Translations under genes and position numbers: made by a program
Assembly: GCA_031268385.1 (NCBI GenBank)
Contig: JAIRXH010000044.1
Span: forward strand, 1-32,036
DNA: 32,036 nucleotides
Origin: Treponema sp.
GTDB lineage: Bacteria > Spirochaetota > Spirochaetia > Treponematales > Breznakiellaceae
Direction of reading: 5' to 3'
Shown here: one piece after another, positions 6,077-14,646 of the stretch
Numbering within the stretch: position 1 is the first letter of the stretch
How the letters are laid out: each line of letters begins with the position of its first letter
Notes under the pieces: generated by a model
Database searches by the model: none
What the model was told of the DNA's origin: nothing
What the model saw: the letters and a program-made list of their open reading frames with translations, nothing else

Positions 6077-7859
6077 GCTCCGCCTCCACAAAAACGGGAA
6101 CGCGGACATACACACGAGTCCCCGCGCCCGGAACGCTTTCTATTTTAAGGCCGTATCTGTTTCCGTAATGTATCTTTATCTGCATGTTGATGTTGCGAAG
6201 CGCGAAATTGCCCACTTCATTCATATCGTTCCTTTCCAGGGAATGCCGCAGATCTTTCAGTTTTTCGGGAGAAATACCCGCGCCCGTGTCGCTTACGGTA
6301 AAAACCAGATCGTCTCCGTCCGGCGCGCACGAAAGTTCCACAATGCCGTTGTCCGCCTTTCCCTCAATGCCATGATTCAGGGCGTTCTCAAGCAGGGGCT
6401 GGAATATGTATTTCAGCGTCCTTAATCCGTAAAGCGATCTGTCAATGTTCACGACAAAATCAACAATAAAATCACTTTTTATCGCGTAAATGTTCATGTA
6501 ACTTTCCGCCATCTGTATTACCTGTTTTATGGTAATAATGTCCTGACCTTCACTGAGCGCGATTCTGAAATAGGAAACCAGGGAAGAAACAAGGCTCGTG
6601 ATCTGGGGAACCTTGTTGATCCTCGCCATCCAGTGTATCGCGTCCAGCGTGTTGTATAAAAAATGTGCGTTGATTTGATACCCCATCATTTTAAGGCGAA
6701 GATCCTTCTTGACAAGTTCATCCTGATAGAGTTTTTCCATCATGCTTGCGAGGTTTTTCGACATCTCGTTAAATCCGTCATAGAGAAGACCGATCTCGTC
6801 TTTTCTGACAAGGGGAATGGTACAGTCAAGTTCTCCGTCCTTGACCCGGCGCATGGCCCCGAAGAGAACCTGCAGGGGATTAAGCAGATTTATCGAAAGA
6901 ATCCAGGCAATGCCCGTACTGAGCAGAATAAAAATGACAATGACCAGAAACACCACCCTGGTGATCATCCTGTTTTGGTATACTATCTGCCGGTAGGGAG
7001 CGAAGACAAAAACTTTCCATTTGTAGGGTAAAATATTGGAATAGGACACCAGAAATTTTTCACCGTTTATCGTTTCAAGATAATAGCCTGAATTCCCGCT
7101 TTCCTCCGCGGCCGTAAAAACACGGTCAAAGAGTTCAATGGTAACAGGCGATCCGTAACCGGAAACAATGCCGCCGCCGCTGTCGGCAATTATGATGCTG
7201 CGGGGATCATCCCGCAGAAAATTCTGGACAAGCTGGCTTTGAACGGCCTTTATGTCCAGATTGATGGAGATATAGCCGTCGGGAAGGTAATTCCCCATGC
7301 TCCTTACGGACACAAAGAGGGATATAACCTCTTCGCCGTTTATTTTCGCGCGGGGAGACACCGACGGGCTTGCGGCCATATAGACGCCGCGATCCCGGCC
7401 GGAGGCCGTCCGCGGCCATTCAAGGCCGGACAGATCCCCCGTATAAATATTCGAAGAAACATTGTTGCTTGCAAAGAGCCAGTTCTGCTCACGGGAATAA
7501 ATAGTGACGCTGTGTATCATGTTGTCGGTAAATTGTATGTTCCCCGTGAGGAACACGAGGTGCGCCATATTTTCCGCGTAATTACTGTCGGTCACGTTCA
7601 TGGGGGCGAGTATCAGGTTCCGCACGGTTCTGTTTACCGCCATGTTGAGCAGATCCTGATAGAATTTCCCGGTAATAAGGCGGAAGCGGTCGGAAAAATA
7701 ATCCAGGCGGGCCGTATATACGGAGCCGGTGTTTTTTTCTACTATATCCATTGACTGGCGGGAAATAAAGAACGAACAAAAAATCAGGGGCAGAATGATA
7801 ATCACCGAAAAAAGGACGAACAGTTTTCCCTGCAGACGCGATCTGAACCTGAAACGCAT
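6054..7859 (-). CDS. Sensor histidine kinase, YesM/LytS-like (His_kinase family)
   Basis: A 601-residue membrane kinase with a first membrane helix at about 11-32, a large extracytoplasmic sensor domain (about 35-275), a second membrane helix (MITRVVFLVIVIFILLS), a HAMP linker (NPLQVLFGAMRRVKDGEL), and a His_kinase domain. The phospho-acceptor is His399 in QINAHFLYNTL, where the family normally has Pro before the His. The ATPase domain has PLLENALNHGI (N box) and DTGAGI (G box). The partner is the overlapping regulator gene. An in-frame ATG at 7877 would add MWDNTP; neither start has a clear SD, and I chose 7859 because it gives the usual short basic start before the membrane helix. Likely signal: an extracellular sugar or the SBP-bound ligand. 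Confidence 0.88.
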   Translation of the reverse strand: MRFRFRSRLQGKLFVLFSVIIILPLIFCSFFISRQSMDIVEKNTGSVYTARLDYFSDRFRLITGKFYQDLLNMAVNRTVRNLILAPMNVTDSNYAENMAHLVFLTGNIQFTDNMIHSVTIYSREQNWLFASNNVSSNIYTGDLSGLEWPRTASGRDRGVYMAASPSVSPRAKINGEEVISLFVSVRSMGNYLPDGYISINLDIKAVQSQLVQNFLRDDPRSIIIADSGGGIVSGYGSPVTIELFDRVFTAAEESGNSGYYLETINGEKFLVSYSNILPYKWKVFVFAPYRQIVYQNRMITRVVFLVIVIFILLSTGIAWILSINLLNPLQVLFGAMRRVKDGELDCTIPLVRKDEIGLLYDGFNEMSKNLASMMEKLYQDELVKKDLRLKMMGYQINAHFLYNTLDAIHWMARINKVPQITSLVSSLVSYFRIALSEGQDIITIKQVIQMAESYMNIYAIKSDFIVDFVVNIDRSLYGLRTLKYIFQPLLENALNHGIEGKADNGIVELSCAPDGDDLVFTVSDTGAGISPEKLKDLRHSLERNDMNEVGNFALRNINMQIKIHYGNRYGLKIESVPGAGTRVYVRVPVFVEAEHVQSAGL

Positions 7860-7942
7860 GGGAGTATTATCCCACATTCCGTAAAAAAAATGAAGAACCA
7901 GGGGAACAGGTTCCGGGCGGGGGCTGCCGCCTTTCGGGCGCT

Positions 7943-7971
7943 AAAATAAATAAAAAACACACATAATGCAA
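7943..7971 (-). promoter_or_regulatory. Candidate sigma-70-type promoter for the sensor kinase operon
   Basis: On the minus strand TTGCAT (7966-7971) and TATTTT (7943-7948) are separated by exactly 17 bases, each matching consensus at four of six positions. Transcription would start near 7936, about 60-75 bases before the kinase start. A short inverted repeat GGAAC-AG-GTTCC lies nearby, in 7901-7920. I could not identify an equally good promoter for the divergent SBP gene. Confidence 0.35.
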
Positions 7972-8048
7972 AATCCAATCCTGTACAGACGGCGGGGAAG
8001 GGAGGATCATTATTTGTATTCAATTTATTTTCAGGAGGATTGAGATCC

Positions 8049-9380
8049 ATGAAGAAACAGGTATTGCTTATTTTGACCCTGGCCCTTTTCTGTCTTGTCT
8101 TTGCGTCGTGCGGCGGCAGGCAGTCAGGCGGTTCGGGCAGTCAGGCGATTGTGGTAAATAACCAGCTGGTCGGACGGGCCGACGCTCCCATTGAAATTAC
8201 CTTTCAGCCCGACCCCGGCCACTGGCTCAGTTCCACCGACAGCGGCGTGGCCGCCTATTTTGAAAAGAAGGCGCGGGCCTGGGCGGAAGCTCACCCCGAT
8301 GTCAAAATTGTGCCTGTGGCCCAAAGCGTCAACATCAACGACTCCATGGGCAAGCTGCTTATCCAGGCGGCGGACGGCAACGCGCCCGATTTCGCGGAAG
8401 TGGACTCCTTCGTGCTTCCCAACTTCAAGCAGTATCTCAAGCCGCTGGACGACGTGCTTGCCGAAAAGGGCATTGACAAGGCGTCATGGTTTCCCTTCGC
8501 GCAGGAAGGCGTAACGTACAACGGAAAATTTGTGGCCCTCTGGCATACCACCGATGTCCGCGTGCTGTATTACAACAGGGCGCTCGTGCCCAATCCGCCC
8601 AAGACATGGGAAGAACTGTTCTCCATAGGCCAGGAACTCAAGGCACAGGGGTACACTCCCCTTCTCTACCCCGCCGGACGCAATGAAACCACGTCCTGCG
8701 ACATACTTCCCTGGTTCTGGTCCCAGGGTGGATTGCTGGTGGATGGCAGCGGAACCCCCGTTTTTGATCAGGGAAACAACCGTGCTTATCTTTTAAACAC
8801 CCTCGCGTTCCTCAAGCAGACCATTGATACAGGCATTTCCCCGGCGCGGGTCACCACCTTTGGTACCGACAGCGACATGAACAACGAAGTGGTCGCGGGA
8901 AAAGTCGCCATGTTTGTGGGGGGAAGCTGGCTTTCGTCCCAGTTGAGGACGATCATGGGCGACAAGGAATTTTCCGACACCTGGGGGCTCGCCCAGATTC
9001 CCATGCCACAGGGCGGGAAACGTGTTTCCACCGCCGGAGGTTGGACCGTGGCGGTGTTCACCAAGGATGATCAGAAACGGAAGCTGGCCGCCGATTTCGC
9101 CATCAGCTGTTACATCGACGACGCGGCGATGGACGAGTACAGCTCCATCTCGGGGCAGCTTCCCTGCAGATCCACGATCTATGAAAAGTCGGATTTCTTC
9201 AAAAACGATCCGGTTCTCGTGGCCTACGCCAACGAACTGGAATTCGCGAGGGTCCGTCCCGGCGTGGAAATATATCCCGTCATTTCGCAGGAATTCCAGG
9301 TAGCCATTTCCGATGTCATCACCGGCGCGGCATCGCCCGAAGCGGCGTTAAGAACCATGTCGCAGAACATCTCGCGGTAG
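8049..9380 (+). CDS. Sugar ABC transporter substrate-binding lipoprotein (CUT1 type)
   Basis: A 443-residue family-1 extracellular solute-binding protein. The signal peptide MKKQVLLILTLALFCLVFAS is followed by Cys in a lipobox (FASC), so it should be lipid-anchored in the periplasm. The body shows SBP_bac features: PDFAEVDSFVLPNFKQYLKP, GVTYNGKFVALWHTTDVRVL and the GKVAMFVGGSWLSSQL segment. AGGAGG at 8033-8038 lies 10 bases before ATG 8049. A TTG nine bases upstream is in frame but ignored because the lipoprotein signal starts at MKK. It heads the mannoside operon and is followed by a strong terminator that should make it more abundant than the permeases. Ligand inferred from neighbours: alpha-mannosides or manno-oligosaccharides. 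Confidence 0.92.
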   Translation: MKKQVLLILTLALFCLVFASCGGRQSGGSGSQAIVVNNQLVGRADAPIEITFQPDPGHWLSSTDSGVAAYFEKKARAWAEAHPDVKIVPVAQSVNINDSMGKLLIQAADGNAPDFAEVDSFVLPNFKQYLKPLDDVLAEKGIDKASWFPFAQEGVTYNGKFVALWHTTDVRVLYYNRALVPNPPKTWEELFSIGQELKAQGYTPLLYPAGRNETTSCDILPWFWSQGGLLVDGSGTPVFDQGNNRAYLLNTLAFLKQTIDTGISPARVTTFGTDSDMNNEVVAGKVAMFVGGSWLSSQLRTIMGDKEFSDTWGLAQIPMPQGGKRVSTAGGWTVAVFTKDDQKRKLAADFAISCYIDDAAMDEYSSISGQLPCRSTIYEKSDFFKNDPVLVAYANELEFARVRPGVEIYPVISQEFQVAISDVITGAASPEAALRTMSQNISR

Positions 9381-9390
9381 CACCCAAGGG

Positions 9391-9427
9391 GGCGTCCCCC
9401 GGAATACACCGGGGAGGCGCCTTTTTT
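9391..9427 (+). terminator. Intrinsic terminator between SBP and permease genes
   Basis: GGCGTCCCCCGG (9391-9402) pairs with CCGGGGAGGCGCC (9409-9421) through 12 base pairs (one a G-T wobble) with a single bulged A, and is followed directly by TTTTTT (9422-9427). It starts 10 bases after the SBP stop codon. As the permeases, mannosidase and later genes have no obvious promoter of their own, this is likely a partial terminator setting a high SBP-to-permease ratio. Confidence 0.85.
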
Positions 9428-9447
9428 CCCGCACAGGAGTTTACCCA

Positions 9448-10365
9448 ATGCGGACTAACGCCACGATCCTCTCAAAAGCGGGTTTTTCGCGCCGCCTGGC
9501 GCGGGGGCCCTTGTTATGGCTTCTGCCGCTTTTGCTTGTCCTTTTTTGTTTTTACCTTTACCCTGTCATTGACGTTGTCCGCTACAGCTTTACCGACGCG
9601 AAGATGACTTCAAACGAGTACGTCTACACGTTTCGTTCCTATATAAATGTCTTTACTTCCCAGGCATTTTATCAGTCCCTGTGGCGCACCTTCATCTTCG
9701 TTTCAATAAGCGTCGTGTTCCAGTTCCTTCTCGGTTTCGCGATTGCCTACGCGGTGGATCACGGGGAGCGGAGAAAGGCGAAGGGTACGCTTGTTACCCG
9801 CACCATCGCCCTTGTTTCCTGGGCCATACCCGGCGTAGTCATAGGCGTCATCTGGAAAATCATGCTGGAAGAGTCCCCTTCCGGCATTTTCAATTACGGC
9901 CTTTCCCTTTTCGGCGTATCCATGGTCGACTTTTTGTCGAATCCCGGCCACGCGATCATTTCTGTTTCCGTGGCCAATGTATGGCGGGGAACCGCCCAGA
10001 GCATGATCCTCCTTTACGCGGGGCTCAAAACCGTTTCATGGGATGTTATCGAGGCGGGCTTTATAGACGGGGCGAACATGTGGGGCCGCCTCTGGCATAT
10101 AATCCTTCCCTCCATGCGCTCCGTTATTACCGTCAATATCCTTTTGAATATCATCAACACCTTTAACACGTTTGACATGGTCATGTCCCTGACGGGCGGA
10201 GGACCAGGACGCAGTACCGAAGTGCTGGTGCTGGGCGTTTACAACCGCATATTCAGCATGTACAATCTTGGGCAGGGCAGCGCCATGGCCGTTATACTGC
10301 TGTTTATAAATATCATCATGTCCCTGTTTTACATACGGCTTGCGGCAAGGGGAGAAAAAAAATGA
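9448..10365 (+). CDS. Sugar ABC transporter permease, MalF/UgpA-type
   Basis: A 305-residue inner-membrane subunit of a CUT1 importer. An N-terminal helix (LLWLLPLLLVLFCFYLYPVI) precedes several further hydrophobic segments. The ATPase-contact loop near residues 205-225 reads EAGFIDGANMWGRLWHIILP, a good match to the EAA motif. AGGAG at 9435-9439 is 8 bases from the ATG. It forms a heterodimer with the next gene product, whose ATG overlaps its stop. The ATPase subunit is not encoded nearby. Confidence 0.93.
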   Translation: MRTNATILSKAGFSRRLARGPLLWLLPLLLVLFCFYLYPVIDVVRYSFTDAKMTSNEYVYTFRSYINVFTSQAFYQSLWRTFIFVSISVVFQFLLGFAIAYAVDHGERRKAKGTLVTRTIALVSWAIPGVVIGVIWKIMLEESPSGIFNYGLSLFGVSMVDFLSNPGHAIISVSVANVWRGTAQSMILLYAGLKTVSWDVIEAGFIDGANMWGRLWHIILPSMRSVITVNILLNIINTFNTFDMVMSLTGGGPGRSTEVLVLGVYNRIFSMYNLGQGSAMAVILLFINIIMSLFYIRLAARGEKK

Positions 10366-11210
10366 AAAGACGGGGAAAAAGCGGAAAAGTTGTGTCACTG
10401 GTTTTTCTGTACGCGTTTTTTGTTTTTATAGCGGTCTTTTTTCTGTTTCCTGTAGTCTGGACCGTTTCCCTGAGTTTCAAGACCATGCGGGAACTGTACC
10501 GCTTTCCCCCGAAAATCCTGCCCGGCTCCCTGTACCTTGAAAATTACGGGTACGTTATCAACCAGTACAACATCTTCGCGGGAGTGCGCAATTCTTTTTA
10601 CATTACCATCATCACGGTTGTGGGGACCCTTTTGATAACCATACCGGCGGCCTATGCCTTCTCGCGGATCAAATTCGCCCTGAGCCGCGTTCTGCAGTTT
10701 TCCATACTGCTCTTTCAGATGATATCCCCCATCGTCATGCTCATTCCCCTGTACCGTTATTTTTCAAGAATGGGACTTTTGAATTCGTACTTCGGCCTTG
10801 TCGCCATCTACATTGCCGTTTCGGTTCCCTTTCAGGTGTGGTTCATACGCGGCTTTCTTGACACCATTCCCGTTCAGCTTGACGAGGCCGCGACCATTGA
10901 CGGCTGCAACCGGCTACAGGTAATAACCCGCGTGCTGCTTCCCGTCATTACCCCCGGCCTTTTCTCGGCGTCCCTCCTCATATTCATAAGCAGCTGGAGC
11001 CAGTTTGTAGTGCCCTACATTCTGATAAGCGCCCCGGCCAAAATGCCCGTGTCGGTGGCGCTTGTCAACCTGCAGTCGTCGCTGACCAGCATCAACACGC
11101 AGTTCCTCGCGGCCGGAAGCGTTGTCGCCATCGCGCCCACAATCATTCTCTTTGTCATACTGCAAAAATTCATCGTTTCCGCAATGACGGCGGGGGCGAT
11201 TAAGGGGTAG
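10362..11210 (+). CDS. Sugar ABC transporter permease, MalG/UgpE-type
   Basis: A 282-residue partner permease. Six hydrophobic segments are apparent, starting with VVSLVFLYAFFVFIAVFFLF. The EAA loop reads DEAATIDGCNRLQVITRVLL, followed by PVITPG. The C-terminus MTAGAIKG is typical of the MalG-type subunit. The ATG overlaps the previous stop by four bases (ATGA), and GGGGAG lies just upstream. It completes the importer of the mannoside operon. Confidence 0.93.
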   Translation: MKRRGKSGKVVSLVFLYAFFVFIAVFFLFPVVWTVSLSFKTMRELYRFPPKILPGSLYLENYGYVINQYNIFAGVRNSFYITIITVVGTLLITIPAAYAFSRIKFALSRVLQFSILLFQMISPIVMLIPLYRYFSRMGLLNSYFGLVAIYIAVSVPFQVWFIRGFLDTIPVQLDEAATIDGCNRLQVITRVLLPVITPGLFSASLLIFISSWSQFVVPYILISAPAKMPVSVALVNLQSSLTSINTQFLAAGSVVAIAPTIILFVILQKFIVSAMTAGAIKG

Positions 11211-11243
11211 TATTGCCCTTCACCAATCTAGCGGAGGCTTATC

Positions 11244-13964
11244 ATGTCTGATGCAAAAGTTATTTACGCGGTATCAAAAACCCACTGGGATCGTGAATGG
11301 TATCTCAATTTCCAGAATTTTCGCGTCCGTCTTGTCAAACTGATGGACAATCTTCTGGACATTCTTGAAAAAGATCCCGGGTATGTTTCATTTATGATGG
11401 ACGGACAGATGATCCCCATTGAAGATTATCTTGCCGTAAAACCGGACCAGGCTTCACGGATAAAGAAATTCGTGGAAAGCGGACGGCTTGTCATCGGGCC
11501 CTGGTATGTGCTTCCCGACGAAGTGCTTGTTTCAGGCGAAACCCACATACGCAACTGGCTCATGGGGGAACGTCTTGTCCGCAGGTTCGGCGGCAAAAAA
11601 ATGAACATAGGCTACCTTCCCGATTCCTTCGGACATCCTTCGCAGATGCCCCAGATAGCAAGCGGACTCGGCATGAAGTGGATGACATTCTGGCGTGGGG
11701 CTACCGAAGAGGTAGACAAAAACGAATTCTACTGGGAAGCCCCCGACGGTTCAAAGATCCTCGTAAACCTCATGCCCAAGGGTTATTCAACAGGCGCGGA
11801 ATTCCCCGACGATCCCGATATTCTCGCCGCAAGGCTCGACAGGTACATAGACGATTTCTCCTCAAACGCGAACACCGATATTCTGTACATGAGCAACGGC
11901 GGGGATCACCTTGAGGCGGTTCCCTATCTTTCAAAAGTAATAAAAGGCGCAAATGAGCGGATGAAGAACGGAAAGATCGTTCATACGACGCTGGAAAAAT
12001 TCTTTGGCGATCTCTGTGAAAAACTGAAGGGAAAAAACATCAAAACCATCAAGGGCGAGATGATGGGCACCCACACGGCGATTCTTCTGACTTCTACCCT
12101 TTCAACCCGCATGTATCTGAAACAGTTAAACTTTGAATGTGAAAGGCTTCTTCTTGACATTGTCGAACCCATACACAGCATTGCCGCCTTCCAGGGCTAT
12201 GCGTATCCGAAAGAACTGATACTTGAGGCCTGGCGCCATCTTCTTCAGAACATGCCCCACGACAGCATCTGCGGGTGCAGCATTGACGAAGTACACAGGG
12301 ACATGCTGTACCGGTACAACCAGGTCAGGGAAATAGGCGAGGCGCTGCTTGACAGATGCGGCATCTTTTACGGCGCCGCGGGCGGGAAAGGGCTTAAAAG
12401 CCGGGATGCCGTGGCCCTGTTCAACGCGTCGGGACAAACAAGATCAAGTCCCGTTACCGTTACCGTCGATCTTGAGCCGAAACTCATGGGAAGGCTGGAA
12501 TTCAACGATCTTGACGTACCCCTCGCGTCCGATACAAAGGCGGTAAGGAAAACAAAAATCCACGATGTTCTTGGCAGGAGCGTCCCCGCCTCGGTGCGGG
12601 CCTTTGACGGAGAGCGGGAAATACCCTGCACGCTCAATTCGGCCGAAGTATACACGGGAAAACTCAAACTGAACCCCTACACATTCCCAAATCAATACTG
12701 TTCAATACGCTGCTCCGTTACTTTCCTCGCGAAAGACATTCCCGCGATGGGGTACAAGTCGGTAAGTTTCCTTCCCGTCTATGAAGGGAAAAGCGGCAGG
12801 GAAGAAATTGCCGTGCCGTTTGTTGAAAACGAATTCTTCGCGGCAAGTCCCGCCGGAAACGACGGCAGCCTTGACGTACTCGACAAGAAAACGGGCGCCC
12901 TGTATTCGGGCGTGGGCCGCCTTGTCGACTCGGGGGACTCTGGCGACGAATACACCTATTGTCCGCCCCTTTACGACAGCTTTGTGTATCCCGATCCCGA
13001 TTCAATTGTCATCACCGCCGAAAAGAGGGGAAACGTGTCGCAGGTTCTTGCCGTATCGGGCGTCATGCATCTGCCCGAAACAATGCTGGAAACGGACGTA
13101 CGCCGGAGCGGAAGGCTTGTGGACTGCGCCTTTACCACCAGGGTAATCCTGTACGGCGGCGTTCCCCGTATCGACTTTGAAACCGAATTTGACAACAGGG
13201 CGGAATACCACCGCCTGCGGGTCCTTTTTCCCGCGGGCGTCAGGGCGGAAACTTCGGTCAGCGCCGGAGCCTTCTCCGTTGACACAAGGCCGGTGGAAAA
13301 AAAGCAGGACCCCGAATGGCAGGAATGGTTTACCACAAATCCCCAAAAAGAATTCTGCGATGTTTCGGACGGACAAAGAGGGCTTACCGTCGCCAACCGG
13401 GGACTTCCCGAATACGAGGTTTACAATGAGGAGAGGCAGTCGGTAATTGCCGTTACGCTCCTGCGCTGCGTCGGGGAAATAAGCAAATGGAATATGCGTA
13501 CCCGCAAGGACAGGGGAGGCTGGCTGGTATTCGCGCCGGAAGGCCAGTGCAAGGGGAAATACCGTTTTGACTATTCCGTCATTCCCCACGCGGGAAACTG
13601 GGAATCTTCGGAAAGCCATGAGGAGGCGCGGAATTTCGCGTCTCCTCCTTTCCCCCTGCCGTTTACCCCGGCGGAAAAGCCGGACGGGGATGTCCTTCCC
13701 GCCGAAAAGAGTTTTGTTTCCCTTCCCGCCGGCCTTGTCGTCACCGCTTTCAAGCCCTGCGAATTTGAGGAGGGATATATCCTCCGTTTCTACAACACCA
13801 GAACAAAAACAGTAAAGGGCGATGTGGTGTTTAACATCCCGGTCAAAAAGGTGTACAATGCGGGGATGAACGAGGAAACCCTGAATGAAATGAAACTTGA
13901 AAACGGCAGAACCGTTGTCGAAGCCGTTCCGTTCAGGGTAATAACACTGAAGCTGGGAGTATGA
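11244..13964 (+). CDS. Alpha-mannosidase, glycoside hydrolase family 38 (MngB-like)
   Basis: A 906-residue retaining alpha-mannosidase, close to the size of E. coli MngB. The metal-binding HWDREW motif is at residues 14-19, and the catalytic nucleophile is predicted as D127 in GYLPDSFGHPSQ. GDHLEAVP, the middle-domain segment ENMPHDSICGCSIDEVH-like (LLQNMPHDSICGCSIDEV), and the beta-sandwich C-terminal half (FDYSVIPHAGNWE) follow in the expected order. There is no signal peptide, so it acts in the cytoplasm on imported alpha-mannosides or manno-oligosaccharides. GGAGG precedes ATG 11244. The next gene begins one base after its stop. Exact linkage specificity cannot be read from sequence. Confidence 0.95.
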   Translation: MSDAKVIYAVSKTHWDREWYLNFQNFRVRLVKLMDNLLDILEKDPGYVSFMMDGQMIPIEDYLAVKPDQASRIKKFVESGRLVIGPWYVLPDEVLVSGETHIRNWLMGERLVRRFGGKKMNIGYLPDSFGHPSQMPQIASGLGMKWMTFWRGATEEVDKNEFYWEAPDGSKILVNLMPKGYSTGAEFPDDPDILAARLDRYIDDFSSNANTDILYMSNGGDHLEAVPYLSKVIKGANERMKNGKIVHTTLEKFFGDLCEKLKGKNIKTIKGEMMGTHTAILLTSTLSTRMYLKQLNFECERLLLDIVEPIHSIAAFQGYAYPKELILEAWRHLLQNMPHDSICGCSIDEVHRDMLYRYNQVREIGEALLDRCGIFYGAAGGKGLKSRDAVALFNASGQTRSSPVTVTVDLEPKLMGRLEFNDLDVPLASDTKAVRKTKIHDVLGRSVPASVRAFDGEREIPCTLNSAEVYTGKLKLNPYTFPNQYCSIRCSVTFLAKDIPAMGYKSVSFLPVYEGKSGREEIAVPFVENEFFAASPAGNDGSLDVLDKKTGALYSGVGRLVDSGDSGDEYTYCPPLYDSFVYPDPDSIVITAEKRGNVSQVLAVSGVMHLPETMLETDVRRSGRLVDCAFTTRVILYGGVPRIDFETEFDNRAEYHRLRVLFPAGVRAETSVSAGAFSVDTRPVEKKQDPEWQEWFTTNPQKEFCDVSDGQRGLTVANRGLPEYEVYNEERQSVIAVTLLRCVGEISKWNMRTRKDRGGWLVFAPEGQCKGKYRFDYSVIPHAGNWESSESHEEARNFASPPFPLPFTPAEKPDGDVLPAEKSFVSLPAGLVVTAFKPCEFEEGYILRFYNTRTKTVKGDVVFNIPVKKVYNAGMNEETLNEMKLENGRTVVEAVPFRVITLKLGV

Positions 13965-13965
13965 A

Positions 13966-14646
13966 ATGAAGCGTTCTGAAATAAACGGATACATACGGGA
14001 TGCCAAAAATTTCATCGGCGGGATGAAATTTTTCCTTCCCCCCTTCGCCTTCTGGAGCCCGGAAGACTGGCGGCAAAAGGGAAGTGAATACGACGAAATA
14101 CGGAAAAACCAGCTCGGCTGGGATCTGACCGATTTCGGCGGCGGCGATTATGAAAAGCTCGGGCTTTTTCTCTTTACCATCCGGAACGGAAATACGCATG
14201 ACCCTTCATGCAAAAAAACCTACGCGGAAAAAATCCTCCTTGTGCGTCCCGGACAACTGACGCCATATCATTTCCACAGGGGCAAAATGGAAGACATCAT
14301 CAACCGGGGCGGCAAAGGCCCGCTTAACGTGCAGGTGTACCGTTCGGCGGGGGAAAAAGAACTTGACAGATCCTCCAAAGTGCCACTCTCCGTCGACGGC
14401 CGCAATTATCTTGCCGAACCGGGAAGCGTCATAAGGCTCCTTCCCGGAGAAAGCATCACGCTTTTTCAGGGGGTTTTTCATCAGTTCTGGTCGGACGGCG
14501 CGGAGCTGCTTCTGGGCGAAGTTTCAATGGTCAACGACGATCACGCCGACAACTTCTTTCTGGAAGAGCGGGGCCGTTTCCCCGCCATTACGGAAGACGA
14601 AGCCCCTCTGCATCTTTTGGTAAGCGATTACGGGAAAATATCATGA
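13966..14646 (+). CDS. D-lyxose/D-mannose isomerase (lyxose ketol-isomerase family)
   Basis: A 226-residue cupin-fold isomerase of the D-lyxose isomerase family, which interconverts D-lyxose and D-xylulose and usually also D-mannose and D-fructose. The metal site is visible: H102 and H104 in PYHFHRGK, E109 in MEDI, and H172 in GVFHQFW. MKFFLPPFAFW and the LTDFGGGDYEKLGL segment are typical of the family. It lies directly after the mannosidase (one-base gap, with GGAG just before the ATG) and overlaps the next gene by four bases. In this context I infer that released mannose is converted to fructose, bypassing mannokinase plus phosphomannose isomerase. A preference for lyxose cannot be excluded. 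Confidence 0.88.
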   Translation: MKRSEINGYIRDAKNFIGGMKFFLPPFAFWSPEDWRQKGSEYDEIRKNQLGWDLTDFGGGDYEKLGLFLFTIRNGNTHDPSCKKTYAEKILLVRPGQLTPYHFHRGKMEDIINRGGKGPLNVQVYRSAGEKELDRSSKVPLSVDGRNYLAEPGSVIRLLPGESITLFQGVFHQFWSDGAELLLGEVSMVNDDHADNFFLEERGRFPAITEDEAPLHLLVSDYGKIS

